Shown here: positions 17,686 to 26,150 of the stretch, piece after piece | Position numbering within the stretch: the first letter of the stretch is position 1 | How the letters are laid out: every line of letters starts with the position of its first letter | Assembly (NCBI GenBank): GCA_017428115.1 | Contig: JAFRRK010000009.1 | Coordinates: 1 to 54,817, forward strand | Direction of reading: 5' to 3' | Length of the DNA: 54,817 bases | From: Bacteroidales bacterium | GTDB taxonomy: Bacteria; Bacteroidota; Bacteroidia; Bacteroidales; P3 | The notes under the pieces: generated by a model | Told to the model about the DNA's origin: nothing | Seen by the model: the letters and a program-made list of their open reading frames with translations, nothing else | The model's database searches: none | Position numbers and translations under genes: made by a program

Positions 17686-19545
17686 CTACTCCACCGTCAC
17701 ACTCTTGGCCAAATTGCGTGGCTGGTCCACATTGCGCCCTTTGGCTATGGCCACATAGTAGCTCAGCAGCTGGAGCGGTATCACTGCCAACAGCGGCACA
17801 TAGCAGTCCCTCGTGTCGGGAATGGTGAAATAATAGTCGCTCATGCCCTTCACCACAGTGTCGCCCTCGGTGACGACAGAGATAATTTTTCCCTTGCGCG
17901 ACTTAATCTCCTGTATGTTGCTAACCACCTTGTCGTAGTTCCCTCTCTTGGGCGCAATCACCACCACGGGCATCTCCTCGTCCACAAGGGCTATAGGGCC
18001 GTGCTTCATTTCGGCGGCAGGATAGCCCTCAGCATGTATATAGCTTATCTCCTTCAACTTCAGTGCACCTTCCATTGCCACGGGATAGTTGTAGCCACGC
18101 CCCAGATAGAGGAAGTTCTTACAATAGGTGAACGTCTTGGCATACTCCTCAATCCCCTTGTTGTGTTCCAGTGTCCACTGCATCTTGTCGGGTATTCTTT
18201 GCAACTCATCCACCAGCATGTGGAACATGTCGTCGCTCAGCGTCTTCTTCTCCTTGGCTATTGCCAAACCAAGCAGAGCCAATGTAATCACCTGCCCCGT
18301 AAATGCCTTGGTCGATGCCACACCTATCTCGGGTCCCACATGCAGGTAGGTGCCGCTGTGGGTGGCGCGCGCTATCGACGAGCCTATCACGTTGCAGATG
18401 CCATATAGGAAAGCTCCCTTCTCCTTGGCCAGCTGTATGGCCGCCAGGGTGTCGGCCGTCTCGCCCGACTGCGACACTGCTATCACCACATCGTCAGGAT
18501 GTATCACAGGATTTCTATAGCGAAACTCCGACGCATATTCCACTTCCACCGGTATTTGGCATGCCTCCTCAATAAAGTATTTGCCTATCAGAGCCGAATG
18601 CCACGAGGTGCCACAGGCGCAGATGATGATACGGCGGCAGTTCAAAAACTTATCCTTATGGTCTATAATGCCGCTCAAGAGCACATCCTTCTCTACCACA
18701 TTCACACGGCCCCTAATACAGGTTCTCAACGCATTGGGCTGTTCCCATATCTCCTTGAGCATAAAGTGGGCATACCCGCCCTTCTCCAGCTCGTCCAGGT
18801 TCAGCTGCAGACGCACCAGTTGCGGTGTCTGCTTCACATTGGCCAGATTGGTAATCTCCAGCCGTCCTGTGCGGTCCATGATGGCTATCTCCTCATCGTT
18901 CAGATACACCACATCTTTGGTATACTCCACTATAGGCGTGGCATCCGAACCCAGATAATACTCCTTACGCCCCGTAGCACTCTTCCCCACACCTATAATC
19001 AACGGGCTGCCCTTGCGGGCACACACCAACTGGTCGGGATGGCTCTTTTCCAATATGGCTATGGCATACGCCCCCACCACATTCTTCAGCGCCAGCTGCA
19101 CGGCAGTGTATAGGTCGCAATGGTGCGAATTCATCATATACTCCACCAGTTGCACCAACACCTCAGTGTCCGTCTCGCTGCAAAACGTCATATTGTTCTT
19201 CTCCAGCTCGGCACGCAACGACTTATAGTTCTCAATAATACCATTATGCACCAAGGCCAGATTCTTCGACTGCGAATAGTGCGGGTGGGCATTAGCCTCG
19301 TTGGGCTCGCCGTGCGTGGCCCAACGGGTATGGGCTATGCCTATGGTGCCACTCACATCCTTCCCTTCCACGCTCGCCTCCAACGCCGACACCTTGCCCT
19401 TAGCCTTATACACTCTCAGCTCCCCTTGGGGATTAATCATGGCCACTCCGGCACTGTCATAACCGCGATATTCCAACCTATGCAGGCCCTTTATCAAGAT
19501 GGGGTATGCCTGCTGCTCCCCGAGATATCCTACTATTCCACACAT
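17686..19545 (-). CDS. glmS: Glutamine-fructose-6-phosphate aminotransferase (isomerizing)
   Basis: Makes glucosamine-6-phosphate from fructose-6-phosphate and glutamine, the first step toward UDP-GlcNAc for peptidoglycan and lipopolysaccharide. I begin the protein at MCGIVGYLG (19545), not at the ATG three codons earlier, because the glutaminase nucleophile must be Cys next to the initiator Met. The N-terminal Ntn domain shows THGEPNEANAHPH and HNGIIENY. Two SIS domains follow with CGTSWHSALIGKYFIEE and SQSGETADTLAAI. The end, RNLAKSVTVE, is the standard C-terminal tail. 619 residues is normal. A TAnnTTTG promoter element lies upstream. No glmS ribozyme is recognisable in the leader. Confidence 0.98.
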   Translation of the reverse strand: MCGIVGYLGEQQAYPILIKGLHRLEYRGYDSAGVAMINPQGELRVYKAKGKVSALEASVEGKDVSGTIGIAHTRWATHGEPNEANAHPHYSQSKNLALVHNGIIENYKSLRAELEKNNMTFCSETDTEVLVQLVEYMMNSHHCDLYTAVQLALKNVVGAYAIAILEKSHPDQLVCARKGSPLIIGVGKSATGRKEYYLGSDATPIVEYTKDVVYLNDEEIAIMDRTGRLEITNLANVKQTPQLVRLQLNLDELEKGGYAHFMLKEIWEQPNALRTCIRGRVNVVEKDVLLSGIIDHKDKFLNCRRIIICACGTSWHSALIGKYFIEEACQIPVEVEYASEFRYRNPVIHPDDVVIAVSQSGETADTLAAIQLAKEKGAFLYGICNVIGSSIARATHSGTYLHVGPEIGVASTKAFTGQVITLALLGLAIAKEKKTLSDDMFHMLVDELQRIPDKMQWTLEHNKGIEEYAKTFTYCKNFLYLGRGYNYPVAMEGALKLKEISYIHAEGYPAAEMKHGPIALVDEEMPVVVIAPKRGNYDKVVSNIQEIKSRKGKIISVVTEGDTVVKGMSDYYFTIPDTRDCYVPLLAVIPLQLLSYYVAIAKGRNVDQPRNLAKSVTVE

Positions 19546-19635
19546 AGTATTCACATATTAATTACAACAAACAAAAACAATAAATCATCTATCATCCAAC
19601 AAGATAGAGCTATCACCCCATCCGATATGGACATA

Positions 19636-19643
19636 CAAAAATA
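19636..19643 (-). promoter_or_regulatory. Bacteroidetes -7 promoter element for glmS
   Basis: TATTTTTG on the minus strand, matching TAnnTTTG, about 90 nt before the glmS start codon. No clear -33 element at the usual spacing. Confidence 0.55.
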
Positions 19644-19695
19644 CACAAAAAAAACAGAATCCTAAACTTTTTTTCTCCTAACACTCTCCCACATA

Positions 19696-21021
19696 TCATT
19701 CGACCACCAGCCGTTGTGTACTGCTGCCCTCCTTCGTGGTCAGCGACACCATATAGGTGCCGGCAGGGTACCCCTGCAGCGGCACAACAAGGCTTGGTGA
19801 CTCAACTGCCGTCCTATACACTTCGCGCCCAGCGGCATCGCGTATGGTCAGCGTAGCCCCCTGCCAATATGCCGACATGCGGACTGCAACTGTGCCCCTG
19901 GCCGGGTTGGGCGTAAGCGTGAAGAGCTGCTGACCGTCGTTTCCGACTATCCCTATGGGGTCGCTAGGCTGATAGCCAAAGAATAATACCGGCACACTCC
20001 ATTCGCTATACATCACCGTGTCATACGGGTGGCACACATGGTGGCATCGCGCCCTGATGTAGGCCACATAGGTGGCGGTAGTGTCCCACTCGTCAGTCAG
20101 TATTAAGGGGCTGGCACTGGCATCAAACAGGTGGCAGAGTTCGGGTGGTGTTCCTTGCCGTCCTATGGCAATTTGATAGTCCTGCTGCCCTGGCTCCGAC
20201 TCCCACGAAAACTCCACCCTGCTGCTGTCGAGCGGCACAACCACCATATCTGGCACCTGGGCGCACGTGAGGCTGTCTAATTTGCACGGAGCCTGAATAA
20301 TGGGCAATAATCCCGACCAGTCGAGGGGAATCATTCTATGCAACCGGTACTCCCCCCCATACTCAAAGATGCTATACCATATTGGTCGGGGTAATTTATT
20401 GAAACACGTGGACTGTAGAAATACCCTGTAGACATATCCGGTAGAATCTACGTCATAATGTTGATGACTCTGATGCTGTAGGCCGTCTACCCCCAACGTA
20501 TTATACCCCACCAGAAAGGAGTCGATGGCAACGAACGGGGTATCGAAGTAGAATTCATAAGCTGTTGCCGTGTCGATATAATGTATATTATCCTCACGCC
20601 CACATTGCGAAGCCTCATAAACTATGCGCCTCACAGGCAACGAGTCGCGCCACCTCATCTTCTTGACGAGGTTACTGCGTTCACTACTCTGGAATGAATG
20701 AAGCACCACGTTAAAGTCGCGACGGGCCGAGTCCTGCCCCCAGAGGACCATCGCTATGCCATAAATCGTTGTCGGCCTATCAACATAGAATAAACGAGAA
20801 CGTGTAACTATATCAGCTACTGGCAGAGCACCAAATGCAGCCCATCTAGCTCCTTCTCCATTTAAATTGGGTACAATGCGTAGACAATGGTATCCCGAAT
20901 CCAACGGCATCTCCATAGGCCACTCCATATAGCAAGTGAAAGGGTAGCGAATCACCTCCTGGCAAAATCCTGCCACCGCCACCGACAGCATCACGGCAAC
21001 AAAAACTATTCTTTTCATCAC
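19696..21021 (-). CDS. T9SS-sorted secreted protein, cassette gene B copy 1
   Basis: A 441-residue exported protein with signal peptide MKRIVFVAVMLSVAVAGFC. The C-terminal 80 residues form a T9SS type A sorting domain (LTPNPARGTVAVRMS, then GTYMVSLTTKEGS and a QRLVVE end). The middle holds a fibronectin-III-like segment (PLDSSRVEFSWESEPGQQDY) and a conserved YIRARCHHVCHPYDT motif. It is closely similar over its length to the protein at 51504-52835; both start MKRIV, share TCYMEWPM and carry the same RARCHHVCHPYDT stretch. Its upstream neighbour is likewise a paralogue, so a two-gene cassette is duplicated. Function unknown; expected to be on the cell surface or released. Confidence 0.88.
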   Translation of the reverse strand: MMKRIVFVAVMLSVAVAGFCQEVIRYPFTCYMEWPMEMPLDSGYHCLRIVPNLNGEGARWAAFGALPVADIVTRSRLFYVDRPTTIYGIAMVLWGQDSARRDFNVVLHSFQSSERSNLVKKMRWRDSLPVRRIVYEASQCGREDNIHYIDTATAYEFYFDTPFVAIDSFLVGYNTLGVDGLQHQSHQHYDVDSTGYVYRVFLQSTCFNKLPRPIWYSIFEYGGEYRLHRMIPLDWSGLLPIIQAPCKLDSLTCAQVPDMVVVPLDSSRVEFSWESEPGQQDYQIAIGRQGTPPELCHLFDASASPLILTDEWDTTATYVAYIRARCHHVCHPYDTVMYSEWSVPVLFFGYQPSDPIGIVGNDGQQLFTLTPNPARGTVAVRMSAYWQGATLTIRDAAGREVYRTAVESPSLVVPLQGYPAGTYMVSLTTKEGSSTQRLVVE

Positions 21022-21082
21022 TGTATTATATTAAATGTGAGTCAAATTGGACAATTCAAAAAAATCTCTGCCACCAGACGAG

Positions 21083-22087
21083 TCAATACTGAAATGGTAC
21101 TATACACTCGATATTGGTAGAGATATCGCTGATGGCAACATCCTGAAGCCCGAGCTCGATATTATATCTAAAGTCATACTTTGATATATTCACAGGAATA
21201 AATCTTTCGTCCGAATTCATGTCTGCAAGGGCTTTCGCCATCAAAGCAACATTGCTCACCTCCAACGATTCTCCCTCCAAATTAAAGACAACCTCGTCGA
21301 GGGGAGCGGCATAGCGGTAGGCTGTGCCGTATGTGCCAGCCACATTGTTTCTATCACAGCGGTGGATAACATACTCGTCCGATGTCTCACGGTAACGGAC
21401 AAACGCCACATAGTCATCCGTCAGCAGCACCTCAGGCAACGGCTCGTAACTCGTGCTGCTATGGTCGTCGACCACCTCAACAGTGGCAGTGTGCATCGTA
21501 TAAAAAGTAGATGTCGTCATGGGCATGTTGTTGTACTTGATGTGTACCGCCACCCAGTCGGCAGAGGTCAACGTTCCCCCTCTGCCTATGGCCGCAATAT
21601 GCTCGTTGGCGCTAGTGATGGGGGGAAGTGCCTGACCGTCCCCCTGACCATAGACAACCAGCTTCTCCAACGAGGCGACATATCTGTAATCCAACTCCTT
21701 GTACGATATAGCCGTAGTGGAGGGCGGGGTGCCGCTGCCCAAGATGTGCATAAACATGTAGTGGAGATTAGCCACCGCGATGAAACCACACGACTTCTCT
21801 CTGCCACAAAAATAGAGCAGGTTACCATACACCCTCATGTCCTTCACCTCATACATCAGCGGAACGGGGATACGGCATGCCGCCACCCCCTCTACCCACA
21901 ACTCCAGATAACCCGACTCACTGTCCTTGGTATATAAAACTTCCGAATTGCTGGCATAACCCGTACACGACCTGATGATATGGTTCTTGCAACCCGTATT
22001 CGCAGAATATTGAACATAATGCTGGGCTTGGATGGCAGTGCACGAAGCCAAAAATGCCAACAGAAAGGTTAACAATAGTCTTTTCAT
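21083..22087 (-). CDS. Secreted protein, cassette gene A copy 1 (internally shortened)
   Basis: A 334-residue exported protein of unknown function (signal peptide MKRLLLTFLLAFLASCTAIQA; the Cys in ASC could be lipidated). Conserved with the product of 52873-54279: both contain TGCKNHIIRSC or TGCDNHIIRSC, ELWVEGVA.CRIPVP and EVLLTDDYVAF.RY, and both end DIST(N/T)IECI. Here the last shared block follows soon after ADM (about residue 280), whereas the longer paralogue has about 134 extra residues at that point. This copy therefore looks internally deleted, with frame kept. Gene B follows 61 nt downstream. No T9SS tail is present in gene A, so how it is retained is unclear. Confidence 0.82.
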   Translation of the reverse strand: MKRLLLTFLLAFLASCTAIQAQHYVQYSANTGCKNHIIRSCTGYASNSEVLYTKDSESGYLELWVEGVAACRIPVPLMYEVKDMRVYGNLLYFCGREKSCGFIAVANLHYMFMHILGSGTPPSTTAISYKELDYRYVASLEKLVVYGQGDGQALPPITSANEHIAAIGRGGTLTSADWVAVHIKYNNMPMTTSTFYTMHTATVEVVDDHSSTSYEPLPEVLLTDDYVAFVRYRETSDEYVIHRCDRNNVAGTYGTAYRYAAPLDEVVFNLEGESLEVSNVALMAKALADMNSDERFIPVNISKYDFRYNIELGLQDVAISDISTNIECIVPFQY

Positions 22088-22194
22088 AATACGATTCTTT
22101 TACATTCAACTTATTATATATCAACAAATATCAAATAGCCAAGACCTCCCCCGACACGCCGACCAACAATCGCAGCATCAATTCAAATCGTCTG

Positions 22195-22202
22195 CAAAAA
22201 TA
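22195..22202 (-). promoter_or_regulatory. -7 promoter element for cassette A-B copy 1
   Basis: TATTTTTG on the minus strand about 110 nt before the gene A start. The second cassette has an identical element at 54364-54371. Confidence 0.6.
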
Positions 22203-22274
22203 CAACTTTTTTTTTACATAACAAAAAAAAGAAGAAAAAACAACACCCTTGTATCATAAATAACAATTTTTCAA

Positions 22275-22291
22275 TAGCCTCTAAGAGGCTA
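22275..22291. repeat. Short perfect palindrome
   Basis: TAGCCTCT and AGAGGCTA, 8-bp arms around a single A. The arm resembles the third hairpin of the multi-hairpin repeat (CAGCCTC...GAGGCTG at about 35.4 kb). Confidence 0.4.
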
Positions 22292-22611
22292 AATAGTTAT
22301 ATCTTCAGTTTATCAAGTAAAAACTAGCATGTATTCATAAACATTCTGAATCGATAAGCATTTATTCCTCTTTCCCTGGTCCTTAGTCTGGTTGTTTAGT
22401 GGTTGTGTGGCCATACCTTTTCAATTGAGAGTTGACAAGTGGCAACCGTCCCGCCACTTCGTAGTTCTTAGCTCTCACTTCTTACCTCCTTTCGCTCATC
22501 CTACGTCCATGTAAGCGAAAGCACGTCGAAGGCACTACGAAGGCATGGTGTGTGATGCGCGATTGTCATCGGGCATCTGCTATAATTATACCGAAAAAGC
22601 AAAAAATTAGG

Positions 22612-22642
22612 GTGCCACTTTTAGAAAATAAAAAAGTGGCAC
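22612..22642. terminator. Strong hairpin, terminator-like on both strands
   Basis: GTGCCACTTTT at 22612-22622 pairs perfectly with AAAAGTGGCAC at 22632-22642 around a 9-nt A/T loop. There is no adjacent gene end, so it may be a relic or serve an unannotated transcript. Confidence 0.45.
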
Positions 22643-23085
22643 ACCGTTGCACAAAGTCAAAGCAAAGGAATCCAGCACTCTATGCCGCCCCACACAAAAC
22701 TGTGTACCAAGAAAAGTGGGACATGATGACGATGACAATGACAATAAAGATGGACGCACCTACCGCCCCCTGGTGGGCGAATTAAAAGAGCCAGATCGCC
22801 AACCCACTGATTATCGTTGCAAACAATACTAAGAAACAACCATTTGTAAAAACAAAACAAATCACTTCCGTAGAAAATGACTTATCAAACCACAATACAA
22901 CCCAAGTGGAAGCCCCCCCCACGCGGCCTCTAAAGCATCCGGGCCAGCCCGCAGCTCGCCCTAGACGGTGGCCGTCCCATCCCGAACCTGCACAATGGGA
23001 GTGCCCACCATTGATTCGGACACATCCACAAGGAAATAAATTGGTAATCTTCTCATAGCTTCTTTATCAATTCAAAATAAATGTG

Positions 23086-23093
23086 TACTTTTG
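23086..23093 (+). promoter_or_regulatory. -7 promoter element for the DUF4160-DUF2442 pair
   Basis: TACTTTTG matches TAnnTTTG, with a TTTA at 23063-23066 at about the spacing of a -33 element. Transcription would start near 23100, which places an upstream GTG out of the transcript and supports the ATG at 23116. Confidence 0.55.
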
Positions 23094-23115
23094 CAAAATA
23101 AATGGAGAAGAGGCC

Positions 23116-23274
23116 ATGATTGACATTGTCGACGGTCATATTACAGGTTCCCTTCCACGGAGAGCTTTGAGACTTGTATATGAATGGCTTGATTTGCATC
23201 AAGAAGAACTTATGGAAAACTGGGAAAGACTTACTAACAGTAAACCAGCTGTTAAAATCGACCCTCTTAAATAG
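23116..23274 (+). CDS. DUF4160 protein, N-terminally truncated
   Basis: A 52-residue product matching the C-terminal two thirds of DUF4160: MIDIVDGHITGSLPRRALRL and then LHQEELMENWERL. The family's N-terminal part, with the PPHFHA-type His motif, is absent, and the frame closes upstream at 23056. The promoter element overlaps where the missing part should be, so the ATG at 23116 with an upstream GGAGAAGAGG is preferred over a GTG at 23083. DUF4160 genes are commonly paired with DUF2442, as here 6 nt downstream. The pair is sometimes discussed as toxin-antitoxin-like, but this is unproven. The truncation may make it inactive. Confidence 0.65.
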   Translation: MIDIVDGHITGSLPRRALRLVYEWLDLHQEELMENWERLTNSKPAVKIDPLK

Positions 23275-23280
23275 ATAAAT

Positions 23281-23532
23281 ATGGAAAAACCATTTTTTTT
23301 GAAAATAACTGCTGCTGACTATGTGCGCGATTACATCTTGAGACTTACTTTCAATGATGGTGCAGTAAAGCTGGTGGACTTTACGCCATTGATGCAGAAA
23401 GGTATTTGCCGCAAGCTTCAAGACATGGACTATTTCCGCAACTACACACTCGACCCATTCACCGTCGACTGGAACAACGAAATAGGCTTCGCACCCGAAT
23501 CACTGTATGAGCGTGGGGTAACCGTGTCTTGA
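23281..23532 (+). CDS. DUF2442 domain protein
   Basis: An 83-residue protein of the DUF2442 family: an N-terminal strand region (YILRLTFNDGAVKLVDFTPL), a short helix region around LQDMDYFRNYTLD, and the closing TVDWNNEIGFAPESLYERG, which resembles the family's WPNGADIAPEALY. Family members are small and often paired with DUF4160. Function is not established. It is 6 nt behind the truncated DUF4160 gene and convergent with the large operon that ends at 23619. Length is typical, so this gene looks intact. Confidence 0.85.
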   Translation: MEKPFFLKITAADYVRDYILRLTFNDGAVKLVDFTPLMQKGICRKLQDMDYFRNYTLDPFTVDWNNEIGFAPESLYERGVTVS

Positions 23533-23618
23533 TTTATTCAGCAATGGTTGAAAACATTGTGACCAACAACAATTACTTCTTATTATTCTTACTTCGCTCC
23601 ACCCCTCGCAAAATATAA

Positions 23619-26150
23619 TCAGCATAAAGCATCTGATAGATATTCAAGTAATTGTCCAAAATATTTGTTTCTATTATCATTATACGTGCTAAAATTGCGG
23701 CTGGTATTATAGAACCAGTTGAAAAGATCCGAATCGTCACCTTTAGTGATCATTCGTTTGTTGTTCTCCACGAACTTTTTGTAGAGGTTACAATTATGAA
23801 GGAAATTAGATTCTGCTGCGTTATGGGGATAATTTGACAGTTCTTTACCAAGAGCGTCAATTTTCAATATTTCGTCAGAAGAGAGCTCTGTCAACTGACT
23901 TGCTCTATAGTACCATCTGTATAGGCAACCCTCAAAACCATCTCGACCAGAATAAGGGAACCTCTTATTCTTGATAACAAATTCCCTAAACGCCAGCAAC
24001 CAATCATCAAATGTTTGGGGCATAAGTGTATATTCACCGATATATTTCTTTCGAGGAAATCCAATAAAATCATCATAGAAAAGCAACAATTCTCCGGAAG
24101 ATGCTGTTTGCCGAATAATAGAAGATATGCTTCTTTCATTAGAATCCGGCCTTCTTTTCATAACTAATTCCGTAAGATCGTTGATTTTTATTGGTTGTTT
24201 TGCTTTTTTCACAATCTGGATTGAGATTTCTCGAATACTGCCTGTTTCCTCCTCCCACTCTTTTAATCCCCAGAATCCAGATTTAGCGATAGAAACAATA
24301 CGTGGATCTTTAGTGAGGTATGTCGTTAGTTGGACTACATCCGTGATGCTACAAGTAATACCTTTCTCCTGACATCTTTGTTTTAGTTGTCTTAACAATT
24401 CGTCTTTATTTGATCGTTCCCCTGCATCTTGTAAGATTTCATACAACTGATTACTATAATCCATACTGTTTGCTTTGATAAACAAACTCTCATTACGTAT
24501 TTCTGCGTTACATATTCTCTGAAAGATCTCAACCAGAATCACTTTCATATTTCTTCTATCCTCATCGGAGGGAGAAAAGGTGTCGTCCCAATAATAATTG
24601 TTATCTATAAAATAACTAACAATTGGTATTAAAACATTCTCTTCGGTCTTTACTTTCATGAGGCGACAAACTTCACTGAGGGCTTTGTTATACCTAAAAG
24701 AAGTATATTTAATGTCAATATAAAAAGAGAAGTGAACATTTTGTGGGAATGAGAAGTAAGGATAGATTCTTTTCTTTTCCAAATTGGCAAAGTAGCAAGT
24801 CAATCCAAAAACCTGAAACAGAAATGTTTTGTTAATTGGACAATAAACATCTTGGGTATTACCATTTTTAATGCATTCGGTTGATTGTTGTTCGGATAAA
24901 TAGTCGCACAAAACACCGTTCTCCATTTCCACCTTTCTATCGAAGATTGAGTACATGTTCAAAGAATCACAAAATGGCGGGATGTTATTGATATCATAGT
25001 ATTTCCAATCCGGATGATTACGCAATTCCTTTAATAAAAAATTGTCACCTATCTTTTCTAACGCTTTATCAATTATTTGTTGTAATCGGGTCTTTGACAA
25101 AGTCATCACTTCTTTGGGCATCACTGTTTTTTCCCCATTAAGTACCATTAATTCTTGTTCTGAAAAGACATATTTGGAACACTTTAGTGATAAAAATAGC
25201 ATCGGCCAATGGTTACACTTCTTGTGGAAAAAAGATAAGAAACCCTCTTCAGTGGCATCAAAAGGAATAGTATCCACAAAAGGGAAACCGCCATTAATTC
25301 TGTATGGAACTCGAGAAACACTCTCACAAACAACCTTTTGCAATTCACATGCCAAAGCCAATAATTCTTGGGCAGACTTTTTGCCACAATTCCTAAATTG
25401 GAGAAAGTCTTTTTCGGCAGAATTCAAATATGGTTCAAACTTCTTCCATTGTAGGAATCCATGAGCTTTTGCAATATTGTATGTTCTGACAGACAAACAG
25501 CTTAATGATAGTTCATATTGTCTTTGAATAAATTGGACTTCCGAGAGTGATAACTCTTGAATTGCTTTTTGTATTTGAATTGTTTCTACATCATTCTCAT
25601 TGGTTTTATTCAAAGAAGCATTACTTTTTCTAAGACAACAAACCTCATCAATAATCTTTTGCAATTCAGAAGCCAAGGTTAATAATTCTTGGGCAGACTT
25701 TTTTCCACAATTACTATATCGAAGAAAGTCTTCTTCTGTTGAATTCAAATAAGGTTCAAATTTTGTCCATTGAAGTAGTCCATGATTTTTTACAATGCTT
25801 TGTGCTCTAACTGACAAGCAGTTTAATAATTGTTCATATTGTCTTTGAATAAATTGGACTTCTGAGAGAGATAACTCTTGAATAGCTTTTTGGCTTTGAA
25901 TTGCTTCTTTTTTATTCTCATTGGTTCTTTTCGAAGTATTATAATATTCTCGGAGTTGACAAACCATTTTGTGGATTTCTCCCACGGTTTTAAGCCCACA
26001 ATTTCTAAGTAATAATATCTTTTTGGGGTCAGTGAGAAGAGAAAGGACATCTGTTGCCTTCTCAAATCCTCCAAACTCCAGAATGTGATTTGCCCTCACT
26101 GACAAGTTTTTTCGCAATTCTATATAGTATTCTTGCAGGTCATCTCCCAT
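23619..26150 (-). CDS. Large protein with three RNA-polymerase-alpha-CTD-like repeats, winged-helix-like and helicase-associated-like segments
   Basis: An 843-residue protein, last gene of the operon, overlapping the radical SAM gene by 11 nt. Near residues 12-70, 108-170 and 213-275 lie three helix-hairpin-helix repeats of the RNA polymerase alpha C-terminal type: each has LSVR near its start and RNCG or SNCGKKSAQEL near its end, as in alpha-CTD, which binds DNA. Repeats 2 and 3 are near-identical and come from a 321-bp tandem duplication. Further on are two possible winged-helix segments (about 590-650 and 655-720; IKINDLTELVMKRRPDSNER) and a C-terminal part resembling helicase-associated repeats (FDDWLLAFREFVIKNKRFP). 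No catalytic motif was found. Likely a multivalent DNA-binding or targeting subunit; this is inference. Confidence 0.8.
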   Translation of the reverse strand: MGDDLQEYYIELRKNLSVRANHILEFGGFEKATDVLSLLTDPKKILLLRNCGLKTVGEIHKMVCQLREYYNTSKRTNENKKEAIQSQKAIQELSLSEVQFIQRQYEQLLNCLSVRAQSIVKNHGLLQWTKFEPYLNSTEEDFLRYSNCGKKSAQELLTLASELQKIIDEVCCLRKSNASLNKTNENDVETIQIQKAIQELSLSEVQFIQRQYELSLSCLSVRTYNIAKAHGFLQWKKFEPYLNSAEKDFLQFRNCGKKSAQELLALACELQKVVCESVSRVPYRINGGFPFVDTIPFDATEEGFLSFFHKKCNHWPMLFLSLKCSKYVFSEQELMVLNGEKTVMPKEVMTLSKTRLQQIIDKALEKIGDNFLLKELRNHPDWKYYDINNIPPFCDSLNMYSIFDRKVEMENGVLCDYLSEQQSTECIKNGNTQDVYCPINKTFLFQVFGLTCYFANLEKKRIYPYFSFPQNVHFSFYIDIKYTSFRYNKALSEVCRLMKVKTEENVLIPIVSYFIDNNYYWDDTFSPSDEDRRNMKVILVEIFQRICNAEIRNESLFIKANSMDYSNQLYEILQDAGERSNKDELLRQLKQRCQEKGITCSITDVVQLTTYLTKDPRIVSIAKSGFWGLKEWEEETGSIREISIQIVKKAKQPIKINDLTELVMKRRPDSNERSISSIIRQTASSGELLLFYDDFIGFPRKKYIGEYTLMPQTFDDWLLAFREFVIKNKRFPYSGRDGFEGCLYRWYYRASQLTELSSDEILKIDALGKELSNYPHNAAESNFLHNCNLYKKFVENNKRMITKGDDSDLFNWFYNTSRNFSTYNDNRNKYFGQLLEYLSDALC
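25321..25962 (-). repeat. 321-bp imperfect tandem duplication inside the alpha-CTD-repeat gene
   Basis: Markers such as TAATTCTTG (25362 and 25683) and TCTTTGAATA (25521 and 25842) recur exactly 321 bp apart, so 107 codons are duplicated in frame. Edges are approximate. It encodes alpha-CTD-like repeats 2 and 3 plus their linkers. Confidence 0.8.

Larger units (their letters stand above)
22088..23085. other. Gene-poor junction of about 1 kb
   Basis: No convincing coding sequence on either strand. It holds a promoter at 22195-22202, hairpins at 22275-22291 and 22612-22642, and an unusually GC-rich patch at about 22910-23000 inside AT-rich DNA. It separates the secreted-protein cassette from the AT-rich defence-like region and may mark an insertion boundary. 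Confidence 0.5.

Noticed and set aside
19546-19695. glmS ribozyme
   Set aside because: The leader is AT-rich without the ribozyme core; this riboswitch is mainly found in Firmicutes.
22657-22860. Short open frames in the 22.6-22.9 kb gap, both strands
   Set aside because: Low-complexity products, no ribosome-binding site or family similarity.
22950-23000. 5S rRNA-like stretch (CCATCCCGAAC)
   Set aside because: Only a dozen bases match; no 5S-length secondary structure or surrounding rRNA operon.
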